DNA of 64,000 nucleotides from Hufsiella ginkgonis (GCF_009834915.1 NZ_WVHS01000001.1:1488001-1552000); one strand, 5' to 3'; numbered from the stretch's first letter, positions 52,601 through 60,098 are shown. A program made the numbers and translations. Notes: generated by a model from the sequence alone, not told the origin.

Positions 52601-53318
52601 TGTACCCGCGGTCTGCCAGCCATGAGCAGAGCAGGTTAACAAGGATACAGCTTAATAGTACGGTTGCCAGCCACGCGAAGGCTTCGGCACGCGAAAAATA
52701 AGTATTGTTGGTAACTGGTTTTAGCTTTAATGCGAAGAGGTAGCGGCTGTCGATGCTGCTGCGGATATTGTATACCTGCTCGTCGCCCAAACCGGCGATG
52801 TCCAGGTTATCGGTTTGGATCAGCGTTTTTGCGAATACGTTCTGGAGGTACTGGTTCTGGATGGGATAGTTCGCCTTGATGGGGATGTAGCAAACCGCAG
52901 AGAACTTGCCATCGGTCCGCTTGATGGCTTCGTACCAGCCATTCTGCCAGTTCACCATGTTGCTGCCTTCCTTAAGGCCTGCGTCTGTTTGGGGCGCTAT
53001 GCGGTTAGCGCCCCAGAAGACAAGCACATTGCTGTTATAGGTAAACACGTACACGGCGCGTGCTATCCGGAACTCCGTGAGGAATTTTTCGGCCAGTACC
53101 GCGTTGGTGTCGAGCGTTTTCAGCGACTCGAAATCCGCGCGGTTATGCAGGAATTCATTAACGAACTGCTCCTGTTCGTGCAGGTTTTTTTCCAGCTCCT
53201 GTGCATCCGTTTTCAGGACGTCCTCCCGGTGATAGGTGAGCCTCAGCGTGAGCGCCGTGATCACGAAGCTCAGCGTAAGCAGGAATAACAGCAGCCGGAT
53301 CTTAAAACCTGTAGCCAC
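49611..53318 (-). CDS. Very large NtrY-like sensor histidine kinase
   Basis: A 1235-aa multi-pass inner-membrane kinase. N-terminal helix (8-25), an extracytoplasmic sensor-like region (about 30-205), a block of about eight hydrophobic helices (about 210-475), a second extracytoplasmic region (about 480-700), further helices, another loop region, a final helix (about 935-955), HAMP, HisKA with VAHEIKNPLTPLKLG (His 1027) and HATPase_c with NLIKNAIEAIPE, DNGKGIP and SGTGLGLAFVK. The kinase core is of the NtrY type. No NtrX-like regulator is nearby. It sits 6 bases after fabD and 1 base before aat. Confidence 0.88.
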   Translation of the reverse strand: MATGFKIRLLLFLLTLSFVITALTLRLTYHREDVLKTDAQELEKNLHEQEQFVNEFLHNRADFESLKTLDTNAVLAEKFLTEFRIARAVYVFTYNSNVLVFWGANRIAPQTDAGLKEGSNMVNWQNGWYEAIKRTDGKFSAVCYIPIKANYPIQNQYLQNVFAKTLIQTDNLDIAGLGDEQVYNIRSSIDSRYLFALKLKPVTNNTYFSRAEAFAWLATVLLSCILVNLLCSWLADRGYIKAGIAGLCGWFLLTRLWGLHSDWFISHFNQPVFDPQFYGAGFFYPSMGDFLLNGIAATWCLCFAYKYRARIRLAPGQAGTPLSIAVFIGMGAILSLTAIHLNNSLHGLVLNSSIRFDITSLIIDLNPFSWLGILVLCIAFLNLYLLMEILLIIGRSLPLSDKQRFAAFAAMVLFTAIVKLVQQNFDIFFLLFALVVYLRGWAIYRKNNEFNLVILVATVLLFATIASIKLSRYQFIKDREARRVWAHRLDLSDDQNAVTYFNQFESNLVQDEDLTGYFDHTKPERSLMKNKLQKFYFDGYLTRYDLSTSEYDPAGNSMDGDTSNTIDQFRELVVTGTIKVSQYFYRVNNTFGMRHYFAILPMSAKNRDLGTLVVELKSKTFDEPDAFPQVLAEGRADETGIIRDYSFAFYRDNRLVDKYGKFVYNLGNNEFTEVKNEFENRRVRGYDHLVYRPNNRNLIVVSVPVQGWLIELGSVSFLFLVLLTFSLVCVLVNWSWKNFVRTHQESTLAAWKYFISGGHILYKTRIQASIVAAVVTTLVLVGVITYYSISKQYSKQQEQQITERIARITTAFENQMLKNDQLNITFQSFNNFADVNSADLSFYGADGTLIYSTQPKIYDSFLIARKLNVITFNYLSRYHRSEYFNPEDNVGRMLFISGSRPVRNSRHEIIGYLTLPYFSNKHELEEHKGQFLNTLINVFSLILVSIGFFAVFMANRITYPLTIIQKSLRLTKIGRKNEAIKWHRNDEIGSLIREYNTMIEALEESAGRLARSERETAWKEMAKQVAHEIKNPLTPLKLGVQLLDKSWKENDPNFNKKFERFSKSFIEQIESLAHIANEFSNFAKMPETSLESVRLREVVERSIEVFSKLEHTSVVLDDQLGYDKMVKGDKDQLLRCFNNLIKNAIEAIPENRKGLIRISIAQRNDKVFVEISDNGKGIPDGLRERIFNPNFTTKSSGTGLGLAFVKQAIENMLGSIHFKTEHDVGTTFYITLPLA

Positions 53319-53324
53319 GGGTGT

Positions 53325-54206
53325 TTATACTGATGCGCTCCGGGTTTCCATGGCGCGGTTCACTTTTTTAACGAGTCCCTGTAATACATTTCCGGGGCCT
53401 ACTTCTGTAAAGGAAGTAGCGCCGTCGTGGATCATTGCTTCGATGGTTTGCGTCCACCGCACAGCGCCGGTAAGCTGTGCCACCAGGTTATGCTTGATGG
53501 CTTCCGGGTCGGTATAATGTTTTGCGTTTATATTCTGGTAGATCGGGCAAACGGGCGCTTCGATCCGGGTGTTGTTGATGGCCGCTTCGAGCTCCACGCG
53601 TGCCGCCTCCATCAGCGGCGAGTGGAAGGCGCCGCCTACATTAAGTTTTAGGGCGCGTTTGGCGCCGCGTTCGAGCAGCAGGGCACAAGCTTTATCTACC
53701 CCTTCGATACTGCCGGAAATAACCAGCTGGCCCGGGCAGTTATAATTTGCGGGTACCACCACCTCGCTCACCAGCCGGCAAACATCTTCTACCGTGAAAT
53801 CATCGGCGCCAAGGATCGCCGCCATCGCCGAAGGCTGAATCCCGCATGCTTTTTGCATAGCAGTGGCACGGATATAGACCAGCCTGAGGCCTTCTTCGAA
53901 CGACAAAGCCCTGGCCGCAACCAGCGCAGAAAATTCACCCAGCGAATGACCCGCAACCATGCCGGGTTTAAAGCCGTCGCCCAACGTTTTGGCGAGGATC
54001 ACCGAATGAAGGAAAATCGCAGGCTGCGTTACCCGTGTTTGTTTCAGGTCCTCGTCTGTGCCATCGAACATAATATCGGTGATCCGGAAGCCGAGGATCT
54101 CGTTGGCCTGCTCAAAAAGGCTTTCGGCGGCTTCGGATTTCTCGTACAGGTCTTTTCCCATCCCGGGAAATTGCGCCCCCTGTCCGGGGAAGATATAAGC
54201 GTTCAT
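53325..54206 (-). CDS. fabD: Malonyl-CoA:ACP transacylase
   Basis: Cytoplasmic enzyme (293 aa) that moves malonyl from CoA to acyl carrier protein for fatty acid synthesis. Motifs: the start AYIFPGQGAQFPGMGKDLY, oxyanion TQPAIFLHS, nucleophile GHSLGEFSALVAA (Ser 88), IRATAMQKAC with the CoA/malonate-binding Arg, and GGAFHSPLM with the catalytic His. Length is normal. First gene of a minus-strand run into a sensor kinase and aat. Confidence 0.97.
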   Translation of the reverse strand: MNAYIFPGQGAQFPGMGKDLYEKSEAAESLFEQANEILGFRITDIMFDGTDEDLKQTRVTQPAIFLHSVILAKTLGDGFKPGMVAGHSLGEFSALVAARALSFEEGLRLVYIRATAMQKACGIQPSAMAAILGADDFTVEDVCRLVSEVVVPANYNCPGQLVISGSIEGVDKACALLLERGAKRALKLNVGGAFHSPLMEAARVELEAAINNTRIEAPVCPIYQNINAKHYTDPEAIKHNLVAQLTGAVRWTQTIEAMIHDGATSFTEVGPGNVLQGLVKKVNRAMETRSASV

Positions 54207-54235
54207 ATAGAGTCAGTAATAATTATCATTTGGCT

Positions 54236-54328
54236 GGTAGCTATTTAGCTAATAGCCTGATAGTGGTTAATGTTTTATATTACCATCTTTATTGTGGTGA
54301 GCTGTCAGCCGTCAGCTATTGGCTGGGC
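54236..54328. repeat. Heptad-repeat array, inverted pair, fabD/folE gap
   Basis: A first arm (about 54236-54264) has TGGTAGC, TAATAGCC and TGATAG-type units with some 8-base spacing, and is itself a partial palindrome. The second arm has in-phase units GCTGTCA, GCCGTCA, GCTATTG and GCTGGGC (54301-54328). An AT-rich core separates them. The whole 124-base gap between the genes is occupied. Confidence 0.65.
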
Positions 54329-54331
54329 CGG

Positions 54332-54970
54332 TTATGCCAATTTCGCCGTAATCAGCCTTAAAAACTCCGCTCTTGTTTTCTCATGCACGAATTCGCCGGT
54401 AAAAGCGGAAGTGGTGGTTACGGAATTTTGTTTCTGGATCCCGCGCATCGCCATGCATAAATGGCGGCATTCTATCACTACGGCAACGCCGGCCGGCTGA
54501 AGGGTGTCCTGGATACAGTCGCGGATTTCGTTAGTGAGGCGTTCCTGCACCTGCAGGCGGCGCGAGTAGGCGTCCACTACACGCGGGATCTTGCTCAGGC
54601 CCACAATATGCCCGTTAGGGATGTAAGCAATGTGCGCTTTTCCAAAAAAAGGAAGGAGGTGATGTTCGCACATGGAGTATACCTCGATGTCTTTTACAAC
54701 CACCATCTGGCTATAATCTTCTTTAAACATGGCGCTCCGCAAAAGCCCGGCGGGGTTAAGGTCGTACCCATGTGTGAGGAACTGGAGGGCTTTCGCCACT
54801 CTCTCGGGGGTCTTGAGCAGCCCTTCGCGCGCCGGGTCTTCGCCCAGGTCCTTCAGGATGTCGCTATAATGAGAGGCTATGCGGTCGACCTTTACCTGGT
54901 TATACCGGTTTGACTGCACGTAGCCAAATTCGTTTTCGTCGGCGGTGAAGCCGGTTTGTTCGTTCTCCAT
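54332..54970 (-). CDS. folE: GTP cyclohydrolase I
   Basis: Cytoplasmic homodecameric enzyme (212 aa) converting GTP to dihydroneopterin triphosphate. Zinc and catalytic motifs: [21 protein letters not shown] (Cys-x-x-His), [23 protein letters not shown] and [20 protein letters not shown] with the second Cys. An N-terminal extension of about 30 residues precedes the domain. It lies 22 bases downstream of the pyruvoyltetrahydropterin synthase gene, so both steps of tetrahydropterin formation are made together. Confidence 0.97.
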   Translation of the reverse strand: MENEQTGFTADENEFGYVQSNRYNQVKVDRIASHYSDILKDLGEDPAREGLLKTPERVAKALQFLTHGYDLNPAGLLRSAMFKEDYSQMVVVKDIEVYSMCEHHLLPFFGKAHIAYIPNGHIVGLSKIPRVVDAYSRRLQVQERLTNEIRDCIQDTLQPAGVAVVIECRHLCMAMRGIQKQNSVTTTSAFTGEFVHEKTRAEFLRLITAKLA

Positions 54971-54992
54971 TGAAATTGTTTAAAACCGGCGC

Positions 54993-55406
54993 TTATTCGC
55001 CAAAGTAATCAACATAGTTGTTTTCTGTCTCCCAAAGCCTCACCCTGTGTAAAAATGCGCCGTTTGCCTCTACGTGAGGCTTAAGCTGGTTAAATATTTC
55101 CACCGCCAGTACTTCCGTGGATGCCATCTTTCCTTTCATAAAGTCTACATCCAGGTTAATATTACGGTGGTCGAGCTTATCGGTTACATAAACGCGTGTG
55201 AGACGCTTTAGTTCTTTAAGGTCCATAACAAAACCGGTAACCGGGTCAATTTCGCCTTTAACCGTAACATACAGGTAATAATTATGCCCGTGCCAGTTTG
55301 GATTGGAGCATTTTCCGAAGGTTTCGAGGTTCCGTTCGTCGGTCCATTCTTCTTTAAAAAGTTTGTGGGCCGAATTAAAACTTTCCCTGCGGGTGATGTA
55401 GATCAT
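54993..55406 (-). CDS. 6-pyruvoyltetrahydropterin synthase family protein (PTPS/QueD)
   Basis: A 137-aa zinc enzyme acting on dihydroneopterin triphosphate. Zinc ligands are in FNSAHKL and WHGHNY; the catalytic Cys is in FGKCSNPNWHGHNY; LDHRNINLD supplies the Asp-His pair and VRLWETENNYV the pterin-binding Glu. The Cys-to-HGH spacing and the EIDPVTGFVMDLKEL segment are closer to animal-type PTPS than to the short E. coli QueD. Both queuosine and tetrahydropterin roles are possible; the partner folE fits both. A consensus -7 box lies 20 bases upstream. Confidence 0.9.
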   Translation of the reverse strand: MIYITRRESFNSAHKLFKEEWTDERNLETFGKCSNPNWHGHNYYLYVTVKGEIDPVTGFVMDLKELKRLTRVYVTDKLDHRNINLDVDFMKGKMASTEVLAVEIFNQLKPHVEANGAFLHRVRLWETENNYVDYFGE

Positions 55407-55425
55407 ATCTTTACAATTGAGTGCG

Positions 55426-55433
55426 CAAATATA
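55426..55433 (-). promoter_or_regulatory. Promoter -7 box for the PTPS-folE pair
   Basis: The minus strand reads TATATTTG, a perfect TAnnTTTG, 20 bases before the start codon. It lies 28 bases from the opposite-facing box of mqnB. Confidence 0.6.
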
Positions 55434-55460
55434 GGGAAAACTGTAGTCACGTGAATTTGA

Positions 55461-55468
55461 TAACTTTG
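55461..55468 (+). promoter_or_regulatory. Promoter -7 box for mqnB
   Basis: TAACTTTG is a perfect TAnnTTTG, 26 bases before the TTG start of mqnB. The two divergent promoters share the same 89-base gap. Confidence 0.6.
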
Positions 55469-55494
55469 AGCGGCCACCAGTTAAATATCATCCC

Positions 55495-56166
55495 TTGAAA
55501 ACACTAATAGTCGCTGCTACATTACCTGAAATTTCGCCGCTAATGGCATCCATGGCCCTCAACGAAGGTGTTAATAACTACCGGGAGCATGTAGTGTATG
55601 TGTTAATAACTGGTGTGGGGATGGTGGCGACAGCTTATGCATTAGGATATCACCTGGGCAATTTTAAATACGACCTCGCCATTAACCTGGGTATCGCAGG
55701 CAGTTTCGACAGGTCGATCGCGTTAGGAGAAGTGGTCCATGTAACACGAGATCATTTCGCTGAACTTGGCGCCGAAGATGGCGATGGATTCCTAACGATA
55801 GATGAGTTAGGGTTTGGCGCGTCGGCGGTCAGCCATCAGCTATCAGCCGTCAGCAGCCAGTTATCAGCCGGCAGTCGTGAGCCGGATATTCGAACGGTAA
55901 CAGGGATCACGGTAAACCGGGTCCACGGAAACGTGCACTCCATTGAGGCTACTGTTAGCAGGCTCGCGCCGCATACCGAAAGCATGGAAGGTGCGGCCTT
56001 TTTTTACGCCTGTAATTCGGCGGCGGTCCCGGCTATGCAGCTCAGGTCGATATCAAATTACGTGGAACGCCGCAACCGCGAAGCCTGGAATATAGGTCTG
56101 GCCATCAAAAATCTCAATATCTTTGCGGAGAAATTTATTACGGACCTATTAAAAGCCGGCAGCTAA
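55495..56166 (+). CDS. mqnB: Futalosine hydrolase
   Basis: Nucleosidase of the PNP/MTAN fold (223 aa) that releases hypoxanthine from futalosine to give dehypoxanthine futalosine, in menaquinone synthesis. The TTG start at 55495 is kept because MKTLIVAATLPEI matches the expected family N-terminus. Motifs: LITGVGMVATAYALG, INLGIAGSFDRSIALGEVVHV, DHFAELGAEDGDGF, VNRVHGN and SMEGAAFFYAC (catalytic Glu region). A stretch of about 19 residues (SAVSHQLSAVSSQLS and following) before RTVTGITVNRVHGN is encoded by a heptad-repeat array. The stop codon overlaps another small array. mqnD follows after 22 bases. Confidence 0.92.
   Translation: MKTLIVAATLPEISPLMASMALNEGVNNYREHVVYVLITGVGMVATAYALGYHLGNFKYDLAINLGIAGSFDRSIALGEVVHVTRDHFAELGAEDGDGFLTIDELGFGASAVSHQLSAVSSQLSAGSREPDIRTVTGITVNRVHGNVHSIEATVSRLAPHTESMEGAAFFYACNSAAVPAMQLRSISNYVERRNREAWNIGLAIKNLNIFAEKFITDLLKAGS
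55825..55880. repeat. Heptad-repeat array inside mqnB
   Basis: Eight in-phase 7-base units: GCGGTCA, GCCATCA, GCTATCA, GCCGTCA, GCAGCCA, GTTATCA, GCCGGCA, GTCGTGA. These share units (GCCGTCA, GCTATCA-like) with the arrays at 54301 and 62614. The length of 56 bases is not a multiple of three, so gain or loss of one unit would shift the frame. Confidence 0.85.
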
Positions 56167-56184
56167 TGGCTGATGGCTAGCCGC
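56164..56184. repeat. Short heptad array at the mqnB stop
   Basis: TAATGGC, TGATGGC and TAGCCGC, in the orientation opposite to the array inside mqnB. The first unit contains the mqnB stop codon TAA and the array ends 4 bases before the mqnD start. Confidence 0.6.
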
Positions 56185-56188
56185 TACC

Positions 56189-57040
56189 ATGAAACTAACA
56201 CTCGGTTTTTCGCCCTGCCCCAACGATACGTTTATTTTTGATGCCCTTATACACCACAAGATAGATACCGAAGGCCTCGACTTTGAAGTATATTTCGACG
56301 ATGTGGAAACTCTCAACCAAAAGGCCTTTCGCGGTGAGCTAGATATCACTAAGCTCAGCTTCCATGCCTTTGCCTACGTAGCCGGCCGGTACGTGCTGCT
56401 CGATTCGGGTAGTGCACTGGGTTTTGGGGTGGGCCCGCTGCTTATTTCAGCCAACGGCGATCGGCCTTCGGCCATCAGCTCTTTAACGGTAGGTATCCCC
56501 GGCAAATATACCACGGCCAATTTCCTGCTTAGCCTGGCCTACCCGGAGCTGCAGAACAAGAAAGAAATGATTTTCTCGGATATCGAGAACGCCCTGCTCC
56601 GGGGGGAGATAGACCTTGGCCTCATCATCCACGAGAATAGATTCACCTACCAGCAAAAAGGATTGAAAAAGATCGTGGATCTTGGCAAGTTCTGGGAAGA
56701 CGAAACCGGCTGTGCCATCCCGCTGGGCGGCATCGTGGTGAAACGCGGCCTCCCGGAAGAAGTAAAACATAAAGTGAACCGCGTGCTTCGCAGGAGCGTG
56801 GAGTTCGCCTTCGCTAACCCAAAGTCGGGGATCGGCTTCATCCGCGCGCATGCACAGGAGATGGAGGAGGCGGTAATGTACCAGCACATCGAACTGTATG
56901 TAAACCAGTATTCGCTCGACCTGGGAGCAGAAGGCCGCAATGCCGTCAACCTGCTGTTTGAAAAAGCGGCGGAAAAAAAAGTGATCCCCCAAATAAATAA
57001 AAACCTATTTTTAACCGACCTAAACGTCCAGTCACTATGA
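56189..57040 (+). CDS. mqnD: 1,4-dihydroxy-6-naphthoate synthase
   Basis: Enzyme (283 aa) of the futalosine route that turns cyclic dehypoxanthine futalosine into 1,4-dihydroxy-6-naphthoate; its fold is that of periplasmic binding proteins but it is cytoplasmic. Motifs: LGFSPCPNDTFIFDALIHHKI (4-24), the substrate-binding KLSFHAFAYV, GPLLISANG, GKYTTANFLLSLAYPE, LGLIIHENRFTYQQKGL with the catalytic His, and PLGGIVVKRGL. It overlaps the next gene by an ATGA. Coupling with mqnB places two menaquinone steps in one unit. Confidence 0.95.
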   Translation: MKLTLGFSPCPNDTFIFDALIHHKIDTEGLDFEVYFDDVETLNQKAFRGELDITKLSFHAFAYVAGRYVLLDSGSALGFGVGPLLISANGDRPSAISSLTVGIPGKYTTANFLLSLAYPELQNKKEMIFSDIENALLRGEIDLGLIIHENRFTYQQKGLKKIVDLGKFWEDETGCAIPLGGIVVKRGLPEEVKHKVNRVLRRSVEFAFANPKSGIGFIRAHAQEMEEAVMYQHIELYVNQYSLDLGAEGRNAVNLLFEKAAEKKVIPQINKNLFLTDLNVQSL

Positions 57041-58002
57041 TCATCATCACCGGCGCCGCAGGATTTATCGGAAGCTGCCTTATACATAAACTTAATTCGG
57101 AGGGATATACAGACCTGGTATTGGTCGACGATTTCAGCGATGCCGCGAAAAACAAGAACCTGGATAACAAGAAATTTACGCTGAAGGTTGACCGCGAAGA
57201 TTTTATTGCCTGGATACCGCAGCACCAGCTGCATATCCAGTTCGTTTTTCACATCGGCGCCCGTACGGATACCACGGAGTTCGACCGCTCGGTACTCGAC
57301 AAGCTTAACCTCGACTACACCAAAGAGGTTTGGAACGCCTGCGTGGAGTTTGGTTTGCCATTAGTTTATGCGTCATCCGCCGCTACCTACGGCCTTGGCG
57401 AAGAAGGATATGATGACGACGAGCAGAAGATCCCCTTGTTAAAACCTCTTAACCCTTACGGTGATTCTAAAAACGATTTCGACATCTGGGCCCTGCAACA
57501 GGAAAAGAAACCATATTTCTGGGCAGGCCTAAAGTTTTTTAACGTGTACGGCCCCAACGAATACCATAAAGCAAGGATGGCGTCCGTGATCTTCCACACG
57601 TTTAACCGGATCCGTGAAACGGGGGAAATGAAGCTCTTCCAGTCGCATAAACCCGGTATAGCCGATGGGGAGCAGCAACGCGATTTCGTGTACGTAAAAG
57701 ATGTGCTCGACGTGCTTTATTTCCTGATGCATCACCGTAAAGATTGCGGAATTTATAACCTTGGGTCGGGTAAGGCGCGTACGTTCAGGGATCTCGCAAG
57801 CTTAACTTTTAACGCGATGGGACTCGAGCCCAGGATCAGCTTCATCCCGACACCGGAAGATATCAGGGACAAATACCAGTATTTTACCGAGGCGACCATG
57901 GATAAGCTGGCTTCGATAGGCTATCACAAGCCGTTTCACACGCTGGAAGAGGGAATTAGCGATTACGTGAAGAATTATCTTACTCCCGGGAGGTACCTGT
58001 AA
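57037..58002 (+). CDS. hldD: ADP-L-glycero-D-manno-heptose 6-epimerase
   Basis: NADP-dependent SDR-type epimerase (321 aa) making the heptose donor for lipopolysaccharide inner core. Motifs: N-terminal ITGAAGFIGSCLIHKL, the catalytic YASSAATYGLGEEGY and LNPYGDSKNDFD (Tyr-x-x-x-Lys), and family signatures FFNVYGPNEYHKARMAS and QQRDFVYVKDVLDVLYF. Coupled to mqnD by a 4-base overlap, although the pathways differ. The convergent permease gene follows. Confidence 0.95.
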   Translation: MIIITGAAGFIGSCLIHKLNSEGYTDLVLVDDFSDAAKNKNLDNKKFTLKVDREDFIAWIPQHQLHIQFVFHIGARTDTTEFDRSVLDKLNLDYTKEVWNACVEFGLPLVYASSAATYGLGEEGYDDDEQKIPLLKPLNPYGDSKNDFDIWALQQEKKPYFWAGLKFFNVYGPNEYHKARMASVIFHTFNRIRETGEMKLFQSHKPGIADGEQQRDFVYVKDVLDVLYFLMHHRKDCGIYNLGSGKARTFRDLASLTFNAMGLEPRISFIPTPEDIRDKYQYFTEATMDKLASIGYHKPFHTLEEGISDYVKNYLTPGRYL

Positions 58003-58004
58003 TT

Positions 58005-58060
58005 ATCCTCCCCCGCCTGCGGCACCCATCAGCTTAGCGGTCCTGCCTGGTTAGGAGGAT
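58005..58060. terminator. Possible hairpin between convergent hldD and permease genes
   Basis: ATCCTCC (58005-58011) and GGAGGAT (58054-58060) can pair around a 42-base GC-rich interior that may fold further. There is no good T tract, so this is a weak assignment. Confidence 0.3.
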
Positions 58061-59287
58061 TTACAGATCCTTTTTCAATTCCACCAGATGTTTAACGCTT
58101 AACCTCGACGACACTGCCGAAGTGATGGTCGAGATAATGGTCACCGTGGCAAAAACCAGCAGGAAATCCTGCCATTTCAAGCCAACCGGGTACGAGTCGG
58201 TGATCATGTTTTCCGCATTCATTTTTACGAAACCATAATGCATCTGCAGGAGACAGAAGCCCAAACCGGCGACCATGCCCGAAACACATCCCATCATGGA
58301 GATCATCATACCTTCGGTAAAGAAGATGTTGCGGATCAGGCGGCTGTCTGCGCCGATGCTGCTCAGGATGGCGATATCCTGCCGCTTATCGATCACCAGC
58401 ATGGTAAGTGACCCAATAATGTTAAATATGGCGATAATAAGCACAAAGGTGAGGATCAGGTAGATCGAGAATTTTTCCACATTGAGTGTTTTGTACAGGT
58501 TTTGGTCCTGCTGCATGCGGTTTTTCACGATAAAATCGGAGCCGATGAGCTTGATGATCCGCTGCTGCATCTTATCCACGTTGTTTTTATTCTTTAGGGT
58601 GATTTCTATAGCCGATACATTGGTTTGTTCTTCGAGTAATTCCCGCGCAAAGCGAAGGGGCACGATAATGATCTCGTCGAACTGCTGTTGTACCGAAAAT
58701 ACGCCCGCCGGATGGATCTCCTTTACATTGAACGGATCGGTGGAGTTTAGCTTAGCGGCATCGCCCTTGCGGGGCGAATAGATCTCGAGGTCGGTAAAAT
58801 CATCATTGACGTTAATACCCAGGTTTCCCTGTACGGCGGCGCCCACCACGGCAAAGTCGTGTTTTTTATCGTGCAGGGTAAATGCGCCGGCGATGATGGT
58901 GCTGTCGAGCATTTTCCCCTCCAGGAACTTGTCGTCGACCCCTTTTATCAGCCCGATATATTTGCCTTTGCGGTAACCTACCAAGGCTTTTTCCTGCAGC
59001 ACCTCGGCAAAACTGCGTATCTCAGTATCCTTTCTCAGCACGGTAAAATAAGGCGCCGAAGGATCGAAGGTTTTCCCCAGGGCCGGCTCGATCCTGATCT
59101 CCGGCGTAAAAGTATTGTACATGGAGAGGATTACATTCTCAAAACCGTTAAACACCGAAAGAATGATGATCAGCGCCGCACTGCCTACGAACACCCCGAG
59201 CACCGAAATCCCCGAGATGAAGTTGATCGCGTTAAATGATTTCTTGGAGAAAAGGTAACGTTTGGCGATGTAGAAGCTGGTATTCAT
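58061..59287 (-). CDS. LolE/FtsX-type ABC transporter permease
   Basis: Inner-membrane permease (408 aa) of the MacB/LolE type: an N-terminal helix, a large periplasmic domain (about 50-270), and three C-terminal helices (about 275-395) forming the FtsX domain (LTFVLIIAIFNIIGSLTMLVIDKRQDIAILSSIGA). The N-terminus FYIAKRYLFSKKSFNAINFISGISVLGV is typical of LolC/LolE. Start ATG 59287 is chosen at the conserved N-terminus. Lipoprotein release from the inner membrane is the likely role, but no LolD-type ATPase gene is adjacent. Confidence 0.88.
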   Translation of the reverse strand: MNTSFYIAKRYLFSKKSFNAINFISGISVLGVFVGSAALIIILSVFNGFENVILSMYNTFTPEIRIEPALGKTFDPSAPYFTVLRKDTEIRSFAEVLQEKALVGYRKGKYIGLIKGVDDKFLEGKMLDSTIIAGAFTLHDKKHDFAVVGAAVQGNLGINVNDDFTDLEIYSPRKGDAAKLNSTDPFNVKEIHPAGVFSVQQQFDEIIIVPLRFARELLEEQTNVSAIEITLKNKNNVDKMQQRIIKLIGSDFIVKNRMQQDQNLYKTLNVEKFSIYLILTFVLIIAIFNIIGSLTMLVIDKRQDIAILSSIGADSRLIRNIFFTEGMMISMMGCVSGMVAGLGFCLLQMHYGFVKMNAENMITDSYPVGLKWQDFLLVFATVTIISTITSAVSSRLSVKHLVELKKDL

Positions 59288-59394
59288 GGGGTTGGACGTT
59301 AGGCGCTGGACGCCGGGCGTCTCCGGCATGGCGTATGATCAGGTCCTGGGATAGTATTAATCATGATTGTTTCTTTTCAGGAACGTTTAGCGTA

Positions 59395-60033
59395 TTACCT
59401 AAAAAACGGGTTGTGCCTTTTTTCGTACGCTATCGTCGTTTCCGGTCCGTGTCCCGGATACACAACTACATCCCCCGGGAGCGTAAACAACTGAGTTTCG
59501 ATACTGTTGATCAGTTGGTCATAATTTCCGCCAGGGAGGTCGGCACGGCCGATGCTGCCGCGAAAAAGTACGTCGCCACCGGCCAGGACCTTGTCAGCTT
59601 TGCTGTAAAAGCATAGATGTGCCGGTGAGTGGCCGGGCGCAAATATCAAATCGAGTGTGCTGCCGCCAAAGGTAACGCTGCCGGATTCGGGGAGGAAGGT
59701 TTCGGGCATCGGCGAAACTTCGTAACGGATCCCCATTTCGGGCGCGTATGCCGGAACGGCTGCCAGCAGCGCCGCTTCGCCTTCGTGGAACTGTGGGAGT
59801 AGGCCGTACACGTCGTGCACAAACTTATTTCCGAGCACGTGGTCGATGTGGCAATGGGTATTTAACAACAGCACCGGGGTTAGTTTTTCCTGCCGGATGA
59901 AGCTCACAAGGCGGTTTTCGTCCTCCCCGGAGTACATGCCCGGGTCGATAATGGCGCACTCCCCGGTTTCATCATAAAACACGTATGAATTTTCCTGGTA
60001 GGGATTCCATGAAAAGATTTGCACTTTGATCAT
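59395..60033 (-). CDS. Metallo-beta-lactamase fold hydrolase (glyoxalase II-like)
   Basis: Cytoplasmic MBL-fold hydrolase (212 aa). The metal-binding signature THCHIDH is present (HxHxDH) together with IIDPGMY, APGHSPAHLCFY with the third ligand, GGDVLF with the bridging Asp, and VVYPGHGPETT. This is the short YcbL type of the glyoxalase II group. ATG 60033 is chosen because IKVQIFSWNPYQENSYVFYD is the usual start of the family. It diverges from frr; no metabolic context is given by neighbours. Confidence 0.9.
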   Translation of the reverse strand: MIKVQIFSWNPYQENSYVFYDETGECAIIDPGMYSGEDENRLVSFIRQEKLTPVLLLNTHCHIDHVLGNKFVHDVYGLLPQFHEGEAALLAAVPAYAPEMGIRYEVSPMPETFLPESGSVTFGGSTLDLIFAPGHSPAHLCFYSKADKVLAGGDVLFRGSIGRADLPGGNYDQLINSIETQLFTLPGDVVVYPGHGPETTIAYEKRHNPFFR

Positions 60034-60070
60034 GCGGTAAAAGTAAACATCTGTAACATCGAAATTTTTA

Positions 60071-60078
60071 TATTTTTG
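60071..60078 (+). promoter_or_regulatory. Promoter -7 box for frr
   Basis: TATTTTTG is a perfect TAnnTTTG, 20 bases before the frr start, in an AT-rich region between the divergent genes. Confidence 0.6.
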
Positions 60079-60098
60079 CACATTAAAGCAGAATCTAC

